A stretch of DNA of 64,000 nt from Clostridium sp. TW13. GTDB taxonomy: Bacteria; Bacillota; Clostridia; Clostridiales; Clostridiaceae. The first letter of the stretch is position 1. Each line of letters begins with the position of its first letter. The position numbers were made by a program, and so were the translations under genes. The DNA lies in the NCBI RefSeq assembly GCF_024345225.1, contig NZ_BROD01000001.1, forward strand, positions 3,963,501-4,027,500, in the 5' to 3' direction. Positions 9,034 to 18,334 of the stretch are shown one piece after another. The notes beneath the pieces were generated by a model. That model saw nothing but the letters and a program-made list of their open reading frames with translations, ran no database searches and was not told the DNA's origin.

Positions 9034-10002
9034 TTACCTCCATAATGCGACTATATCATTTAATACACTTCTTTCATTTTCAATACAATCATCAACAGTA
9101 CTTATTAATTCATCTAATGTATCTAATTTCTTTGAAATACCTACTTTAATCAATAGCAATAAGACTTTCTCCCATGTTTTGATAACATTTTCATAACCTT
9201 CACATACGTTGGGTGATAATCCAAAGTCACGAATTTTGGCTAAAATCATATTCTTTGATGACAAAAATCCGTATACTCTTAATTGATAGTTCATGAAAAC
9301 GATAGATTCATAAAAATTATCTTTCAAAATTAACTCATTTAATTCACTTAATAATTTTCGGACTGCAGTAACTCCATAACAGAAATCTGAATATATACTG
9401 CCATCTAAATAACTCTTTATGCCTTTTTGAATTTTAAATTTAATATTATTTTGAATCATCTTTTTATCAAAATTTATTTTATCAAAATTTAAAATTAAGC
9501 ATCTATATTCCATTGCCTCCCAAGCACTTACTATTTGATCTAAAGATATCCACCCCTCATAGACAGACGCAACTCTAGTCGGCACAAACCCATCACTAAT
9601 ATAAACTTCATCCTGTTTTATACCAATTACATTAATATAATGTGGTGAATTATTGGATTGGGAAAACACTCTATTGTATTTTATAAAAGATGATGAAACT
9701 TTTATAATTACTTTTTTTTCGCATAATACAGATTTTTTTAAAAACTCTATGGCTGATATTCTATCTTTAAAACCCTTCTGCTCATACTTAACTCCAAATA
9801 AATTCATAAATTTAAAATTCGCTTCATACATATCCGTTTTAATTATCTTTTCATTAATATTATATGTAATATTAAATCCATTTCCCAAAAAGAATATATC
9901 ACTTGCATTAATGTTGATACCATCATACATCAAGTAATTTCCAATGCATGAACTTAAACATTCATATCCTTGTAACGTTTTATACGCTTTTTCATAAATC
10001 AT
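9034..10002 (-). CDS. BtrH_N-like acyltransferase
   Basis: The 322-residue protein matches the N-terminal pattern of BtrH-like transferases: GYEC (Cys15, where the family usually has HC), then FFLGNGFNITY (where the family has FGLGxGLxFxY), SPHYINVIGI with His121, and YISDGFVPTR with Asp137. This gives a probable Cys-His-Asp triad on a papain-like fold. The remaining 160 residues are helical, as in the family's C-terminal half. It lies six bases upstream of the PLP decarboxylase and follows the thioesterase. BtrH transfers the ACP-bound acyl chain to an amine, so a condensing, amide-forming role is likely. The sequence is far from BtrH and the acceptor is unknown. Confidence 0.75.
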   Translation of the reverse strand: MIYEKAYKTLQGYECLSSCIGNYLMYDGININASDIFFLGNGFNITYNINEKIIKTDMYEANFKFMNLFGVKYEQKGFKDRISAIEFLKKSVLCEKKVIIKVSSSFIKYNRVFSQSNNSPHYINVIGIKQDEVYISDGFVPTRVASVYEGWISLDQIVSAWEAMEYRCLILNFDKINFDKKMIQNNIKFKIQKGIKSYLDGSIYSDFCYGVTAVRKLLSELNELILKDNFYESIVFMNYQLRVYGFLSSKNMILAKIRDFGLSPNVCEGYENVIKTWEKVLLLLIKVGISKKLDTLDELISTVDDCIENERSVLNDIVALWR

Positions 10003-10016
10003 AATCTTCCACTACC

Positions 10017-10754
10017 TTAAATTAATAGTTTCTCTACTCTATTCCACATATAAGATAAAATACTTTCCCATTGTTCTATAATGAAGAAATGTTTGCCCAT
10101 AAACCATACATACTCTATTTCTCTTTTACAAAAATCTTGCCATGCCAACACATCTTTCTCACTGATCAAATCATCCTTACCATTTAAAATCATGACGGGA
10201 CAGCAAATTTGCACTTTATCCATTTTTTTCATTCTAGCTCCCTCACAATATTTAACTAACATAGAATAATCAGCTTTTACTATTGGATAAAATATTTTCA
10301 TAAAATATGAACTATGTGCAATCTTATTATTTACATATCCAAAATTCACTATATGGTTTATAATTGACTCATCCCCACGCTCAAATAAATTTTTTATCTC
10401 ATCAACATTCAACTTGTCAGGCGCTACAGTTCCTGTTAAAAACAACCATGTGGGGGTAGATGTTCCAAGTCTCTCCATTGTTTTTACAACTTCATATGCC
10501 ACATAACTTCCTAAGCTGTGTCCAAGTATAGCATATTCCTTACAGTTATCTGTATCTATATAAGTGCAAATTTGTTGATAAATATTCATAACCAAATTCT
10601 CAAATTCAGTTACTAACTGTTCATTATCCTTTTTACCTTTTCCAGGAGTGTCTAGCACGATAACATTCCAACCAATATCACTGCTTCCAACTTTGGGGAA
10701 ACTCGATGAAGATCCACCAGCAAATGGAATTACAAATAAGTTAATTTTGTTCAT
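10017..10754 (-). CDS. Type II thioesterase (alpha/beta hydrolase)
   Basis: The protein matches thioesterases of the TEII family: FVIPFAGGSSSSF at the N-terminus, nucleophile motif GHSLG (Ser80 counted from the chosen start), Asp in NGKDDLI and His in GKHFFI near the C-terminus. The start is the ATG at 10752-10754 with GAGGTG five bases before it, giving 245 residues; a longer frame exists upstream but lacks this site. It overlaps the end of the ligase gene by 14 bases, so the two are coupled. TEII enzymes clear wrongly loaded or stalled acyl groups from carrier proteins, although release of the finished product is also possible in a cluster with no other thioesterase. Confidence 0.88.
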   Translation of the reverse strand: MNKINLFVIPFAGGSSSSFPKVGSSDIGWNVIVLDTPGKGKKDNEQLVTEFENLVMNIYQQICTYIDTDNCKEYAILGHSLGSYVAYEVVKTMERLGTSTPTWLFLTGTVAPDKLNVDEIKNLFERGDESIINHIVNFGYVNNKIAHSSYFMKIFYPIVKADYSMLVKYCEGARMKKMDKVQICCPVMILNGKDDLISEKDVLAWQDFCKREIEYVWFMGKHFFIIEQWESILSYMWNRVEKLLI

Positions 10755-12219
10755 GCAAACACCTCTTAATTTTGCCACTTGGGGTTTTATCCAACTGGTT
10801 AACAAACTTCATATTTTGTGGTATCTTGTAATTTTCTAAAAATAAACTACATAATTTAAATAATTCACTTATTGATACTGACATACCTTCATTCACAACT
10901 ATCAATGCAGATAATACAAAAGATTCATTTTCAACATGCTCACTAAATACTAAAACTTCTTTAACAGATTCATGCAACATTAAAACATTTTCAATTTCCT
11001 CAGGATATATATTTTTTCCTGCACTTATGATCATATTATCTTTCCTGCCACAAACAAATAAAAATCCTTCATCATCAACATATCCAATGTCCCCTGTATA
11101 CAGCCAACCAGATTTTATGGTCTTTTTAGTCTTTTCAATGTTCTTGTAATATCCTTTCATAACATTGAAACCACTAACTGTAATTTCTCCTTTTATAAAT
11201 GGCAGGACACTTCTTCCAGATTCATCTACTATTTTAAATTCAACATTTTTAATTGCTTTCCCACTTGACCCCGGTTTATTAATTAAATCTTTCTTTTCAA
11301 TATATGTTACTCTTGGAGATGCCTCAGTCTGACCATAAGAATAGATTAAATTGCAACTTGGCAACAATTTAATTAAACTTGAGATATCTTCTTTATTCAT
11401 AGGTGCACCATAAAAATTAATTATCCTTAACTTTTCTAAATTCACTTTATTTTTTCTTGAGTAATCCAATATACCTTTTAAAATAGTAGGAACTGCAAAA
11501 AAAACACTTATATTATTTTCTTCTATCAACCACAATATATTTCTTGTCATTGGGACTTTGCTAGACAATACAATTGTACAACCATTAATTATACCAACTA
11601 ATAATTCTCCAATTATACTAGATGAATGACATAAATTCTTTATTAATAATATTTTATCGTTAGAATTAATATTAAGATAACTACTAATAGACTCTATATT
11701 ACTGAATATATTCTTTTCTGTAAGCATAATCGCTTTAGGAGTGCTTGTAGTTCCTGATGTAAACAAAATCAGCCTTACATCATCTAGACTTTCATCAATA
11801 TTCTCTTCACATATATAAAGTGTCATGCATTCCATTTCTTTGCTATTATATTTTAATTTTTCGATCTTCTCATCACAAATTATGTAATTAATATCATATT
11901 CATCAATAATATTTTCTATTTTATTCTTCCCAGTTTTGTTATATATAGGAACAACTATAGCTCCACATTTGCTTATCGAGAAAAAATTCAAAATAAATTG
12001 AAATTGATTTTCAATAATAATTGCAACTTTAGAATTTTTACAAATCCCGTGTTGTTTTAATATACACGATTTTTTCTGTACCATATCACAAAATTCAGTG
12101 TATGATACTTTAAAATTATTATATACCAGCACAATATTATCTGCTCCATATTGGCTTCCTCTCATTAATACATCATATAACAGCACTCCTCGGTTTTCCA
12201 TAACATAGATATCCTCCAT
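10741..12219 (-). CDS. ANL superfamily acyl-AMP ligase
   Basis: The 492-residue enzyme has the complete ANL set: P-loop TSGTTSTPK (154-162), YGQTEASPR, YTGDIGYVDDEG, GRKDNMIISAGKNIYPEE, and the catalytic C-terminal lysine in PSGKIKR (Lys483). It is shaped like an acyl-CoA synthetase or stand-alone adenylation enzyme. It is the first gene of the cluster and probably activates the starter acid as an AMP ester and passes it to CoA or the ACP. Two starts are possible: ATG at 12219, or ATG six codons later with GGAGG about 11 bases upstream. The acid substrate cannot be read by eye. Confidence 0.9.
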   Translation of the reverse strand: MEDIYVMENRGVLLYDVLMRGSQYGADNIVLVYNNFKVSYTEFCDMVQKKSCILKQHGICKNSKVAIIIENQFQFILNFFSISKCGAIVVPIYNKTGKNKIENIIDEYDINYIICDEKIEKLKYNSKEMECMTLYICEENIDESLDDVRLILFTSGTTSTPKAIMLTEKNIFSNIESISSYLNINSNDKILLIKNLCHSSSIIGELLVGIINGCTIVLSSKVPMTRNILWLIEENNISVFFAVPTILKGILDYSRKNKVNLEKLRIINFYGAPMNKEDISSLIKLLPSCNLIYSYGQTEASPRVTYIEKKDLINKPGSSGKAIKNVEFKIVDESGRSVLPFIKGEITVSGFNVMKGYYKNIEKTKKTIKSGWLYTGDIGYVDDEGFLFVCGRKDNMIISAGKNIYPEEIENVLMLHESVKEVLVFSEHVENESFVLSALIVVNEGMSVSISELFKLCSLFLENYKIPQNMKFVNQLDKTPSGKIKRCLHEQN

Positions 12220-12536
12220 TCATACTTACCAATTTATAATAAACATTTTCATTAAAATACTTGTTATCTAATCAATATATAAATTACCTTTTTTATAATG
12301 TACATATATAATAACCACATGTTTGTCTGCTAGAAATAAATAAACTTTTTCTGTTTAACATACTCCTGCTGTAACAATATAATTTTACATTTTGCATCTT
12401 TTTTACTAAACCTATTGAATATTAACACTTATTTTTATATCAAACTTAACTAAAAAGACGAATTCTATTTATATTTCTTCAAATGATACTTCAAAAAATA
12501 AGATATTAACTACGTACAAAATAAGTTGTAAGTTCA
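12220..12536. other. Probable promoter region of the biosynthetic cluster
   Basis: This 317-base AT-rich gap separates the cluster from the ROK kinase gene that ends upstream on the same strand. Several TATAAT-like sites can be read on the minus strand (for example around 12295-12315), but none has a convincing -35 partner. I see no strong terminator for the kinase gene and no gene. The promoter for the cluster most likely lies here. Confidence 0.4.
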
Positions 12537-13484
12537 TCATATCCCTCTAATAGCTAATGCAACTGCACCTACCACACCAGAATTTCCTTTCAATTTTGAT
12601 TTTCTAATTTTCAAATCCTTATGCATTTTAGAGAATCCTTTTTGAAATATAATTTTACTTAACTTATTGAGATCGAAATAACTTGAATTTCCTACCCCAC
12701 CACCAATAACAATTAATTCTGGATCAAATAAAACAATTAAATTAGCTAAGGATATTGCTAAATAAAAATAAGCTTCTTCTAAAATTTTTCTATACTGTTC
12801 TTCTCCACTTTCTGCTTTAATAAATACATCTTTAGTTGTAATCTTTTTATAGTTTGAATTAGATATTTTCATATGTTTTTCATATATTTTATTTCCTCTT
12901 TTTTCAATTGAATTACCCGATGCAATTGTTTCAAGACATCCGTAGTTTCCACAATTACACTTTTCGCCATCTAATTTTACTACAGTATGTCCTACTTCTA
13001 ATGCATTAGCTGATGAACCAAAATATAACTCTCCATTTATTATCGCGGCACCACCTATTCCTGTACTTATGGTTAAGTAAATCATATCTTTACAGTTTTT
13101 ATTTTCTTCAGACATATATTCCCCTAAAGCTGCTACATTAGCATCATTTTGTAGGAAAATTGGGATATTATACTTTTCTCTTATAGGGCTAATAATGTTA
13201 AAATTCTCAAACGGCAATTGAGTAGCTTTAATAATAATTCCTTTGTCTTGATCAATAATTCCTGGTGCTCCTATTCCTATAGCTTTTAAATCTTTTGAGC
13301 TAATATTCATTTTTCTTAATAAATGCTCAATTTGTTTTAAAATGTTGTTAACTATATGTTTTTCACCAAAATACGCTTCAGTATCTCTGATTTCATTTAT
13401 AACTATATTCCCTTTTATATCAGCTATTGCAATATTTATCTTAGTTCCTCCTAAGTCAACCCCTATTACATATTGCTTGTTCAA
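12537..13484 (-). CDS. ROK family sugar kinase
   Basis: This 315-residue protein is a ROK kinase: phosphate-binding VIGVDLGGTKINIAIAD at the N-terminus, catalytic LQNDANVAALGE, TGIGG, and the zinc site CNCGNYGCLE near residues 177-186. ROK kinases phosphorylate glucose, N-acetylglucosamine or N-acetylmannosamine with ATP. The gene begins with TTG at 13482-13484, preceded by GGGAGG nine bases upstream; no ATG fits. It follows nagA by about 30 bases and is surely in the same transcript, which favours N-acetylglucosamine or N-acetylmannosamine as substrate over glucose. There is no N-terminal helix-turn-helix, so it is an enzyme, not a ROK repressor. Confidence 0.88.
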   Translation of the reverse strand: MNKQYVIGVDLGGTKINIAIADIKGNIVINEIRDTEAYFGEKHIVNNILKQIEHLLRKMNISSKDLKAIGIGAPGIIDQDKGIIIKATQLPFENFNIISPIREKYNIPIFLQNDANVAALGEYMSEENKNCKDMIYLTISTGIGGAAIINGELYFGSSANALEVGHTVVKLDGEKCNCGNYGCLETIASGNSIEKRGNKIYEKHMKISNSNYKKITTKDVFIKAESGEEQYRKILEEAYFYLAISLANLIVLFDPELIVIGGGVGNSSYFDLNKLSKIIFQKGFSKMHKDLKIRKSKLKGNSGVVGAVALAIRGI

Positions 13485-13515
13485 TCATAATTGCCTCCCT
13501 AAAACCTTTTATTTC

Positions 13516-14652
13516 TTATTCATAAAACAAGTTCCCATTTATAATTACTTTATTAATATTGATATTTTTATCAAAAAGAATTAAATCTGCGTCAAACCCA
13601 CTTTTAATAATCCCCTTTTTTGATTCTATTCTGCATAACTTAGCTGGATTAATCGTTACCATTTTTATGACTTCATATAGTGGTAAACAAGTATTTTTAT
13701 ATACATTTTTTACAGCTTTATTTAACATTGTGGTAGATCCAGCTAAAACTCCTGATTTTAACATTGCAACTCCATTCAAAACGCTTAAATCATAATCATC
13801 AGTCTTATAGTAACCTTCCGCCATATTTGCATATTTTATTGAATCTGAGACAATAATTATGCTATCTGAATTTTTCATATTACATAATAATCTAACTGCT
13901 GTAAATGAATTCAATATTCCATCTGCAATTATTTCAGTAGTAATATTACTATCAAATATAGCTCCAATAGTCCCAGGATTTCTATGATGAAATCCTGGCA
14001 TTGCATTAAATATATGAGTTGAATGGGATATTCCAAACTTTATAGCTTTTATTGCTTCATCATATGTGGCTCTAGTATGTCCAATAGAAGCAACAATTCC
14101 TTTTCCATTCAAATATTGAATAAACTCTCTACATTCACAAACTTCAGGTGCTATTGTAATTATCTTAATATATTTTTCATTATTCCCTACTATAGCTTTA
14201 AAATTTTCTATTGTAGGATTAATTATAAATTCTGATTTATGAGCTCCTCGAGCATCCTTATTTATAAATGGACCTTCTAAGTTTATGCCTATAATATTTG
14301 CACCATCAGTACCTCGCTCTTTTGAACTTGCAATTGTATGAATTATTTCATTGGTCTCCGAAATCTTATATGTCATAGTTGTTGGAAGAAATGATGTTGT
14401 CCCACTTTTAGCAATTATTTTTGATATTCTATTTATTGATTCATATGAATTATCCATTATATCATAACCATTTGTACCATGAATATGAATATCTATAAAT
14501 CCAGGTGAAAGAAACAAATCATCGCATTCCAAAACATCACATTTAAAATCACAACTTTTAGTTATTAATTTTATTTTTTTATTTTCTATAATAACATTAT
14601 TTTTTTCAATTCTATCTTCAAATACTACATTACAATTTTTAATTAACTGCAT
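13516..14652 (-). CDS. nagA: N-acetylglucosamine-6-phosphate deacetylase
   Basis: The 378-residue amidohydrolase is recognisable as NagA: FIDIHIHGTNGYDIMD (metal-binding HxH near residue 58), NLEGPFINKDARGAHK, IGHTRATYDEA, HIFNAMPGFHHRNPG and the catalytic aspartate in IIVSDSI. It removes the acetyl group from GlcNAc-6-phosphate to give glucosamine-6-phosphate, feeding glycolysis or cell-wall synthesis. The ROK kinase that follows would supply the phosphorylated substrate. A possible AAGGTAGAG ribosome site precedes the ATG. No nagB or transporter is in the window, so the pathway is completed elsewhere. Confidence 0.95.
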   Translation of the reverse strand: MQLIKNCNVVFEDRIEKNNVIIENKKIKLITKSCDFKCDVLECDDLFLSPGFIDIHIHGTNGYDIMDNSYESINRISKIIAKSGTTSFLPTTMTYKISETNEIIHTIASSKERGTDGANIIGINLEGPFINKDARGAHKSEFIINPTIENFKAIVGNNEKYIKIITIAPEVCECREFIQYLNGKGIVASIGHTRATYDEAIKAIKFGISHSTHIFNAMPGFHHRNPGTIGAIFDSNITTEIIADGILNSFTAVRLLCNMKNSDSIIIVSDSIKYANMAEGYYKTDDYDLSVLNGVAMLKSGVLAGSTTMLNKAVKNVYKNTCLPLYEVIKMVTINPAKLCRIESKKGIIKSGFDADLILFDKNININKVIINGNLFYE

Positions 14653-14731
14653 TATAACTCTACCTTCTTCTACAGCATCGTTAAAGCACCAATTCTATAC
14701 AAAAAATATATTCATTAGTTTTTTATATTTT

Positions 14732-15739
14732 CTAGTATTTTAAAGTTTGTACACGAACTTCATCCCATTTTAATGCCTTTAATATACTTTCATCAACACT
14801 AACTTCAGGAGTCCAATTAAGCAATTTATTTGCTAAATCTATATTAGCATATGCTCCTCCAACATCTCCAAATCTAGGTTCAGTCTCTACTTTGTTTAAT
14901 GTAGTCCCTGTTACTCTTTCAAAAGAATTCACTAATTCTTTAACTGTGACACCTTCTCCTGTTCCTAGATTTATAGTAAGATATGGTGTATCAATCCCAC
15001 ATTTCTCAAATGCTTTCTCAAAATTTTCTACAGCTAGAACATGCGCATTAGCTAAATCCCAAATATCTATATAGTCTCTTATTCCAGAACCATCTCTAGT
15101 AGCCCAATTAACACCAGTAATTTTTAGTTGTTCCTCTCTACCGTTATAAACACTAACTAACTTTCCTAATATATGTGATGGATTACTATTATACATTCCT
15201 GATCTCATATTTGGATCTGCACCAATTAGATTGAAATATCTTAATGATATTCCCTTCATGTTATATGCTTTGCAAAAATCTTCAAGCACCATTTCCATCA
15301 TATATTTTGTTCTAGCATAAGGGCTTCTTGGATTTACCTTGGATTTTTCAGTTACCATAAAGTTTTCTACATCATCATATACAGAAGCAGATGAACTAAA
15401 AACAATCTTATTACATCCTAATTCATTTAACTTTTTAAATAATTTAATTGATTTTGATACATTTTCAGTATAATATTCAAAAGGATGTTCTATTGATTCC
15501 GGAACTATTATAAGTGCTGCACAATGAATAGTGCAGGCTATATCATTATGTTCTTTAAATATAGTTTCTAATAAGGCTTCATCTGCTATATCTCCTTTAT
15601 AAAATATACGATTTTTAGTGAATTCAACTCTTCCATTTATAAGTGAATCTAATATAATTGGTGTATGTCCTTTATCTTCTAATGCAGAGCATATAGTACT
15701 TCCTATATAGCCTGCCCCTCCAGTAATAAGTATTTTCAT
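14732..15739 (-). CDS. galE: UDP-glucose 4-epimerase, copy 1
   Basis: This 335-residue short-chain dehydrogenase/epimerase has GGAGYIGS for NAD binding at residues 7-14, and the catalytic SSS (Ser117), Tyr141 and Lys145 in SPYARTKYM. The C-terminal half has GIRDYIDIWDLA and NLGTGEGVTVKEL, typical of GalE. It would interconvert UDP-glucose and UDP-galactose, or the N-acetyl forms, for surface polysaccharides. It lies in tandem with a second, very similar gene upstream at 15925-16935, with long nearly identical nucleotide stretches in the 3-prime half. This copy keeps the canonical catalytic triad. Confidence 0.9.
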   Translation of the reverse strand: MKILITGGAGYIGSTICSALEDKGHTPIILDSLINGRVEFTKNRIFYKGDIADEALLETIFKEHNDIACTIHCAALIIVPESIEHPFEYYTENVSKSIKLFKKLNELGCNKIVFSSSASVYDDVENFMVTEKSKVNPRSPYARTKYMMEMVLEDFCKAYNMKGISLRYFNLIGADPNMRSGMYNSNPSHILGKLVSVYNGREEQLKITGVNWATRDGSGIRDYIDIWDLANAHVLAVENFEKAFEKCGIDTPYLTINLGTGEGVTVKELVNSFERVTGTTLNKVETEPRFGDVGGAYANIDLANKLLNWTPEVSVDESILKALKWDEVRVQTLKY

Positions 15740-15924
15740 AAAACATGCATTCCTTTCTTAAACTATAATTTATATTAATTGCTTAACTACTATTTATTTA
15801 GTAAAACTTTTATTTATCTTATAACATTTAATTTCTCTTTAAATTGCATAAATAAATTTAAAATTCATAACTCTCGTTCTAAAATTCATCAATATATTAA
15901 CAAATACTCTATTTTTTATATTTT

Positions 15925-16935
15925 CTAGTATTTTAAAGTTTGTACACGAACTTCATCCCATTTTAATGCGTTTAATATACTTTCATCAACACTAACTTCA
16001 GGAACCCAATTAAGCATTTTTTTTGCTAAATCTATATTCGCATATGCCCCTCCAATATCCCCCAACCTAGGTTCAGTCTCTACTTTGTTTAATATAGTCC
16101 CTGTCACTTTTTCAAAAGAATTCACTAATTCTTTAACTGTGACACCTTCTCCTGTTCCTAGATTTATAGTAAGATATGGTGTATCACTCCCACATTTCTC
16201 AAATGCTTTCTCAAAATTTTCTACAGCTAGAACATGCGCATTAGCTAAATCCCAAATATCTATATAGTCTCTTATTCCAGAACCATCTCTAGTGGCCCAG
16301 TTAACACCAGTAATCTTAAAATTTTCTTGCCTACCCTTGTAAACATTCACTAATTTACCCAATATAGTTGATTCGTTACTGCTATACATTCCTGATCTCA
16401 TCTTGGGATCTGCACCAATTAGATTGAAATATCTTAATGATATTCCCTTCATATTATATGCTTTGCAAAAATCCTCAAGCACCATTTCAGTCATATATTT
16501 TGTTCTAGAATAAGGGGTCTTGGGTTTTAATGGTGATTTTTCAGTTACCATAAAAGTTTCTACATCATCATCATACATAGTGGAACATGAACTAAAAATA
16601 ATCTTATTGCATCCTAATTCATTTAATTTTTTGAATAGTTTAATTGATTTTGATATATTTTCAGTATAATATTCAAAAGGATATTCTACTGATTTAGAGA
16701 TTCCCATAAGTGCTGCACAATGAATAGTGAAGACTATATCATTATGTTCTTTAAATATAGTTTCTAATAAGGCTTCATCTGCTATATCTCCTTTATAAAA
16801 TATACGATTTTTAGTGAATTCAACTCTTCCACTTATAAGTGAATCTAATATAATTGGTGTATGTCCTTTATCTTCTAAAGCAGAACATATAGTACTTCCT
16901 ATATAACCTGCTCCTCCAGTAACGAGTATTTTCAT
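15925..16935 (-). CDS. UDP-glucose 4-epimerase paralogue, copy 2 (catalytic Ser replaced by Cys)
   Basis: This 336-residue protein is a close paralogue of the epimerase just downstream and shares its NAD-binding loop and the C-terminal GalE segments. The active-site strand reads FSSCSTMY, with Cys117 at the place of the catalytic serine seen in copy 1, while Tyr142 and Lys146 are kept. It also differs in the substrate loop (ALMGISKSVEYP against ALIIVPESIEHP) and in the segment KPKTPYSR. Long identical stretches show that the copies arose by tandem duplication, perhaps with later gene conversion in the 3-prime half. It may have changed substrate or rate. The fold assignment is firm; the change in function is inferred. 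Confidence 0.85.
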   Translation of the reverse strand: MKILVTGGAGYIGSTICSALEDKGHTPIILDSLISGRVEFTKNRIFYKGDIADEALLETIFKEHNDIVFTIHCAALMGISKSVEYPFEYYTENISKSIKLFKKLNELGCNKIIFSSCSTMYDDDVETFMVTEKSPLKPKTPYSRTKYMTEMVLEDFCKAYNMKGISLRYFNLIGADPKMRSGMYSSNESTILGKLVNVYKGRQENFKITGVNWATRDGSGIRDYIDIWDLANAHVLAVENFEKAFEKCGSDTPYLTINLGTGEGVTVKELVNSFEKVTGTILNKVETEPRLGDIGGAYANIDLAKKMLNWVPEVSVDESILNALKWDEVRVQTLKY

Positions 16936-17149
16936 AAAACAGACCTTCCTTTCTTAAATTATTAATATTTGTCATCTCACAGTTTTCATATCATGCTATA
17001 TAACTTTAATATTTTATTACAACGTATTCAAAGTCATGGAAATATATCAACATAAAATTGGCATTTTCATAGAATGCACTGTCATTTAACATTTATCTCT
17101 TTTCGATATTCTCACTAAAAACTTTGATACCACATTTTTTATCAATCCA

Positions 17150-18289
17150 CTAATTAAAATATTCCTCAATTATATTTGATATTTTTACACTTGCTTGTTC
17201 TATTTGATTAAAATTTGTTCCTTCAATCATCTTTACATATAGTTCTTTATCTTTCAAAACTTTATTTGCTTCTTTTACTATATCCTCTACTTTAGTGCCT
17301 ATTAATTTAGAAATTCCTTGTTCTATTCCAATTACTCTTTCTGTAGTTTCTCTTAATAACAAGATTGGTTTTCTTAAATATTCACCCTCTTCCTGAATCC
17401 CCCCTGAATCAGTCATAATCATATAGGACTTGTTCATTAAATTATGAAATTCCATTGGGTTTATTGATTCTAATATATGTATTCTATTTTCACTACTTAA
17501 ATTTTCAAATACAGTATCTTTAATTAATGGATTCGGATGTGTTATATATATCAATTCAGCATCTTTATTATCCCTAACTATTCTCTTAGCGGCATTACAT
17601 ATATTGTCTATTCCTTTACCCCAATTTTCCCTCCTATGTGCTGTAACTATAATAACCTTATTCTTTTTATAGTTTATTTCATTTAATATCTCTGTCTCAA
17701 AAGTATATTCTTCTTTAATAGTGTATTTTAATGAATCTATTACCGTGTTATTTGTTAAATATATATCTTTTTCTTTAATATTTTCATTTAGAAGATTTTG
17801 CTTAGCTTGTAGTGTTGGTGCAAAATGTAAACTTGCTATCCTTGCTATCATTTGCCTATTTACTTCTTCTGGGAAAGGTGAGTTTTGATTATGAGTTCTC
17901 AAGCCAGCTTCAATATGCCCAACTTTTATTTTTTGATAGAATGCAGCCATAGCACTAGCATAGGCAGTTGTAGTATCTCCATGAACTAATACTAAATCAG
18001 GTTTATTTTCCATAAATAATTTCTCTAAGTTTTCAAAAATCTTAATCGTGATATTTGTCAAACTTTGATTTTCACTCATAATGCTTAAATTGTAATCATA
18101 ATCCACACCAAAAACTTCCAAGGATTGTTCTAACAATTCTCTATGCTGACCTGTAACACAAATTTTTACTTCTAACCTCTCTCTATGTTTTAATTCCTTT
18201 ATTAAAGGTGCTAGTTTAATAGCCTCCGGTCTTGTCCCAAATATAATCCATACCTTTTTTCCACAACTCAAGTTTTCCACCCCAATCAT
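17150..18289 (-). CDS. wecB: UDP-N-acetylglucosamine 2-epimerase (non-hydrolysing)
   Basis: The protein matches WecB/MnaA: IFGTRPEAIKLAPL, VTGQHREL, VHGDTTTAYASAMAAFY, GHIEAGLRT, FPEEVNRQ, TAHRRENWG, and DSGGIQEEGEYLRKPILLLR. It interconverts UDP-GlcNAc and UDP-ManNAc for teichoic acid linkage units or other surface glycans. As listed it has 379 residues from the ATG at 18289, where the ribosome site is weak. A TTG six codons later is preceded by GGGGTGG at five bases and may be the real start. Its neighbours are two sugar epimerases downstream and an odd phosphomutase-like pair upstream, all on the same strand. Confidence 0.92.
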   Translation of the reverse strand: MIGVENLSCGKKVWIIFGTRPEAIKLAPLIKELKHRERLEVKICVTGQHRELLEQSLEVFGVDYDYNLSIMSENQSLTNITIKIFENLEKLFMENKPDLVLVHGDTTTAYASAMAAFYQKIKVGHIEAGLRTHNQNSPFPEEVNRQMIARIASLHFAPTLQAKQNLLNENIKEKDIYLTNNTVIDSLKYTIKEEYTFETEILNEINYKKNKVIIVTAHRRENWGKGIDNICNAAKRIVRDNKDAELIYITHPNPLIKDTVFENLSSENRIHILESINPMEFHNLMNKSYMIMTDSGGIQEEGEYLRKPILLLRETTERVIGIEQGISKLIGTKVEDIVKEANKVLKDKELYVKMIEGTNFNQIEQASVKISNIIEEYFN

Positions 18290-18334
18290 TATAGTTTCTT
18301 TTACTTATTTACTAATAATAATTTAAAATCCTTT

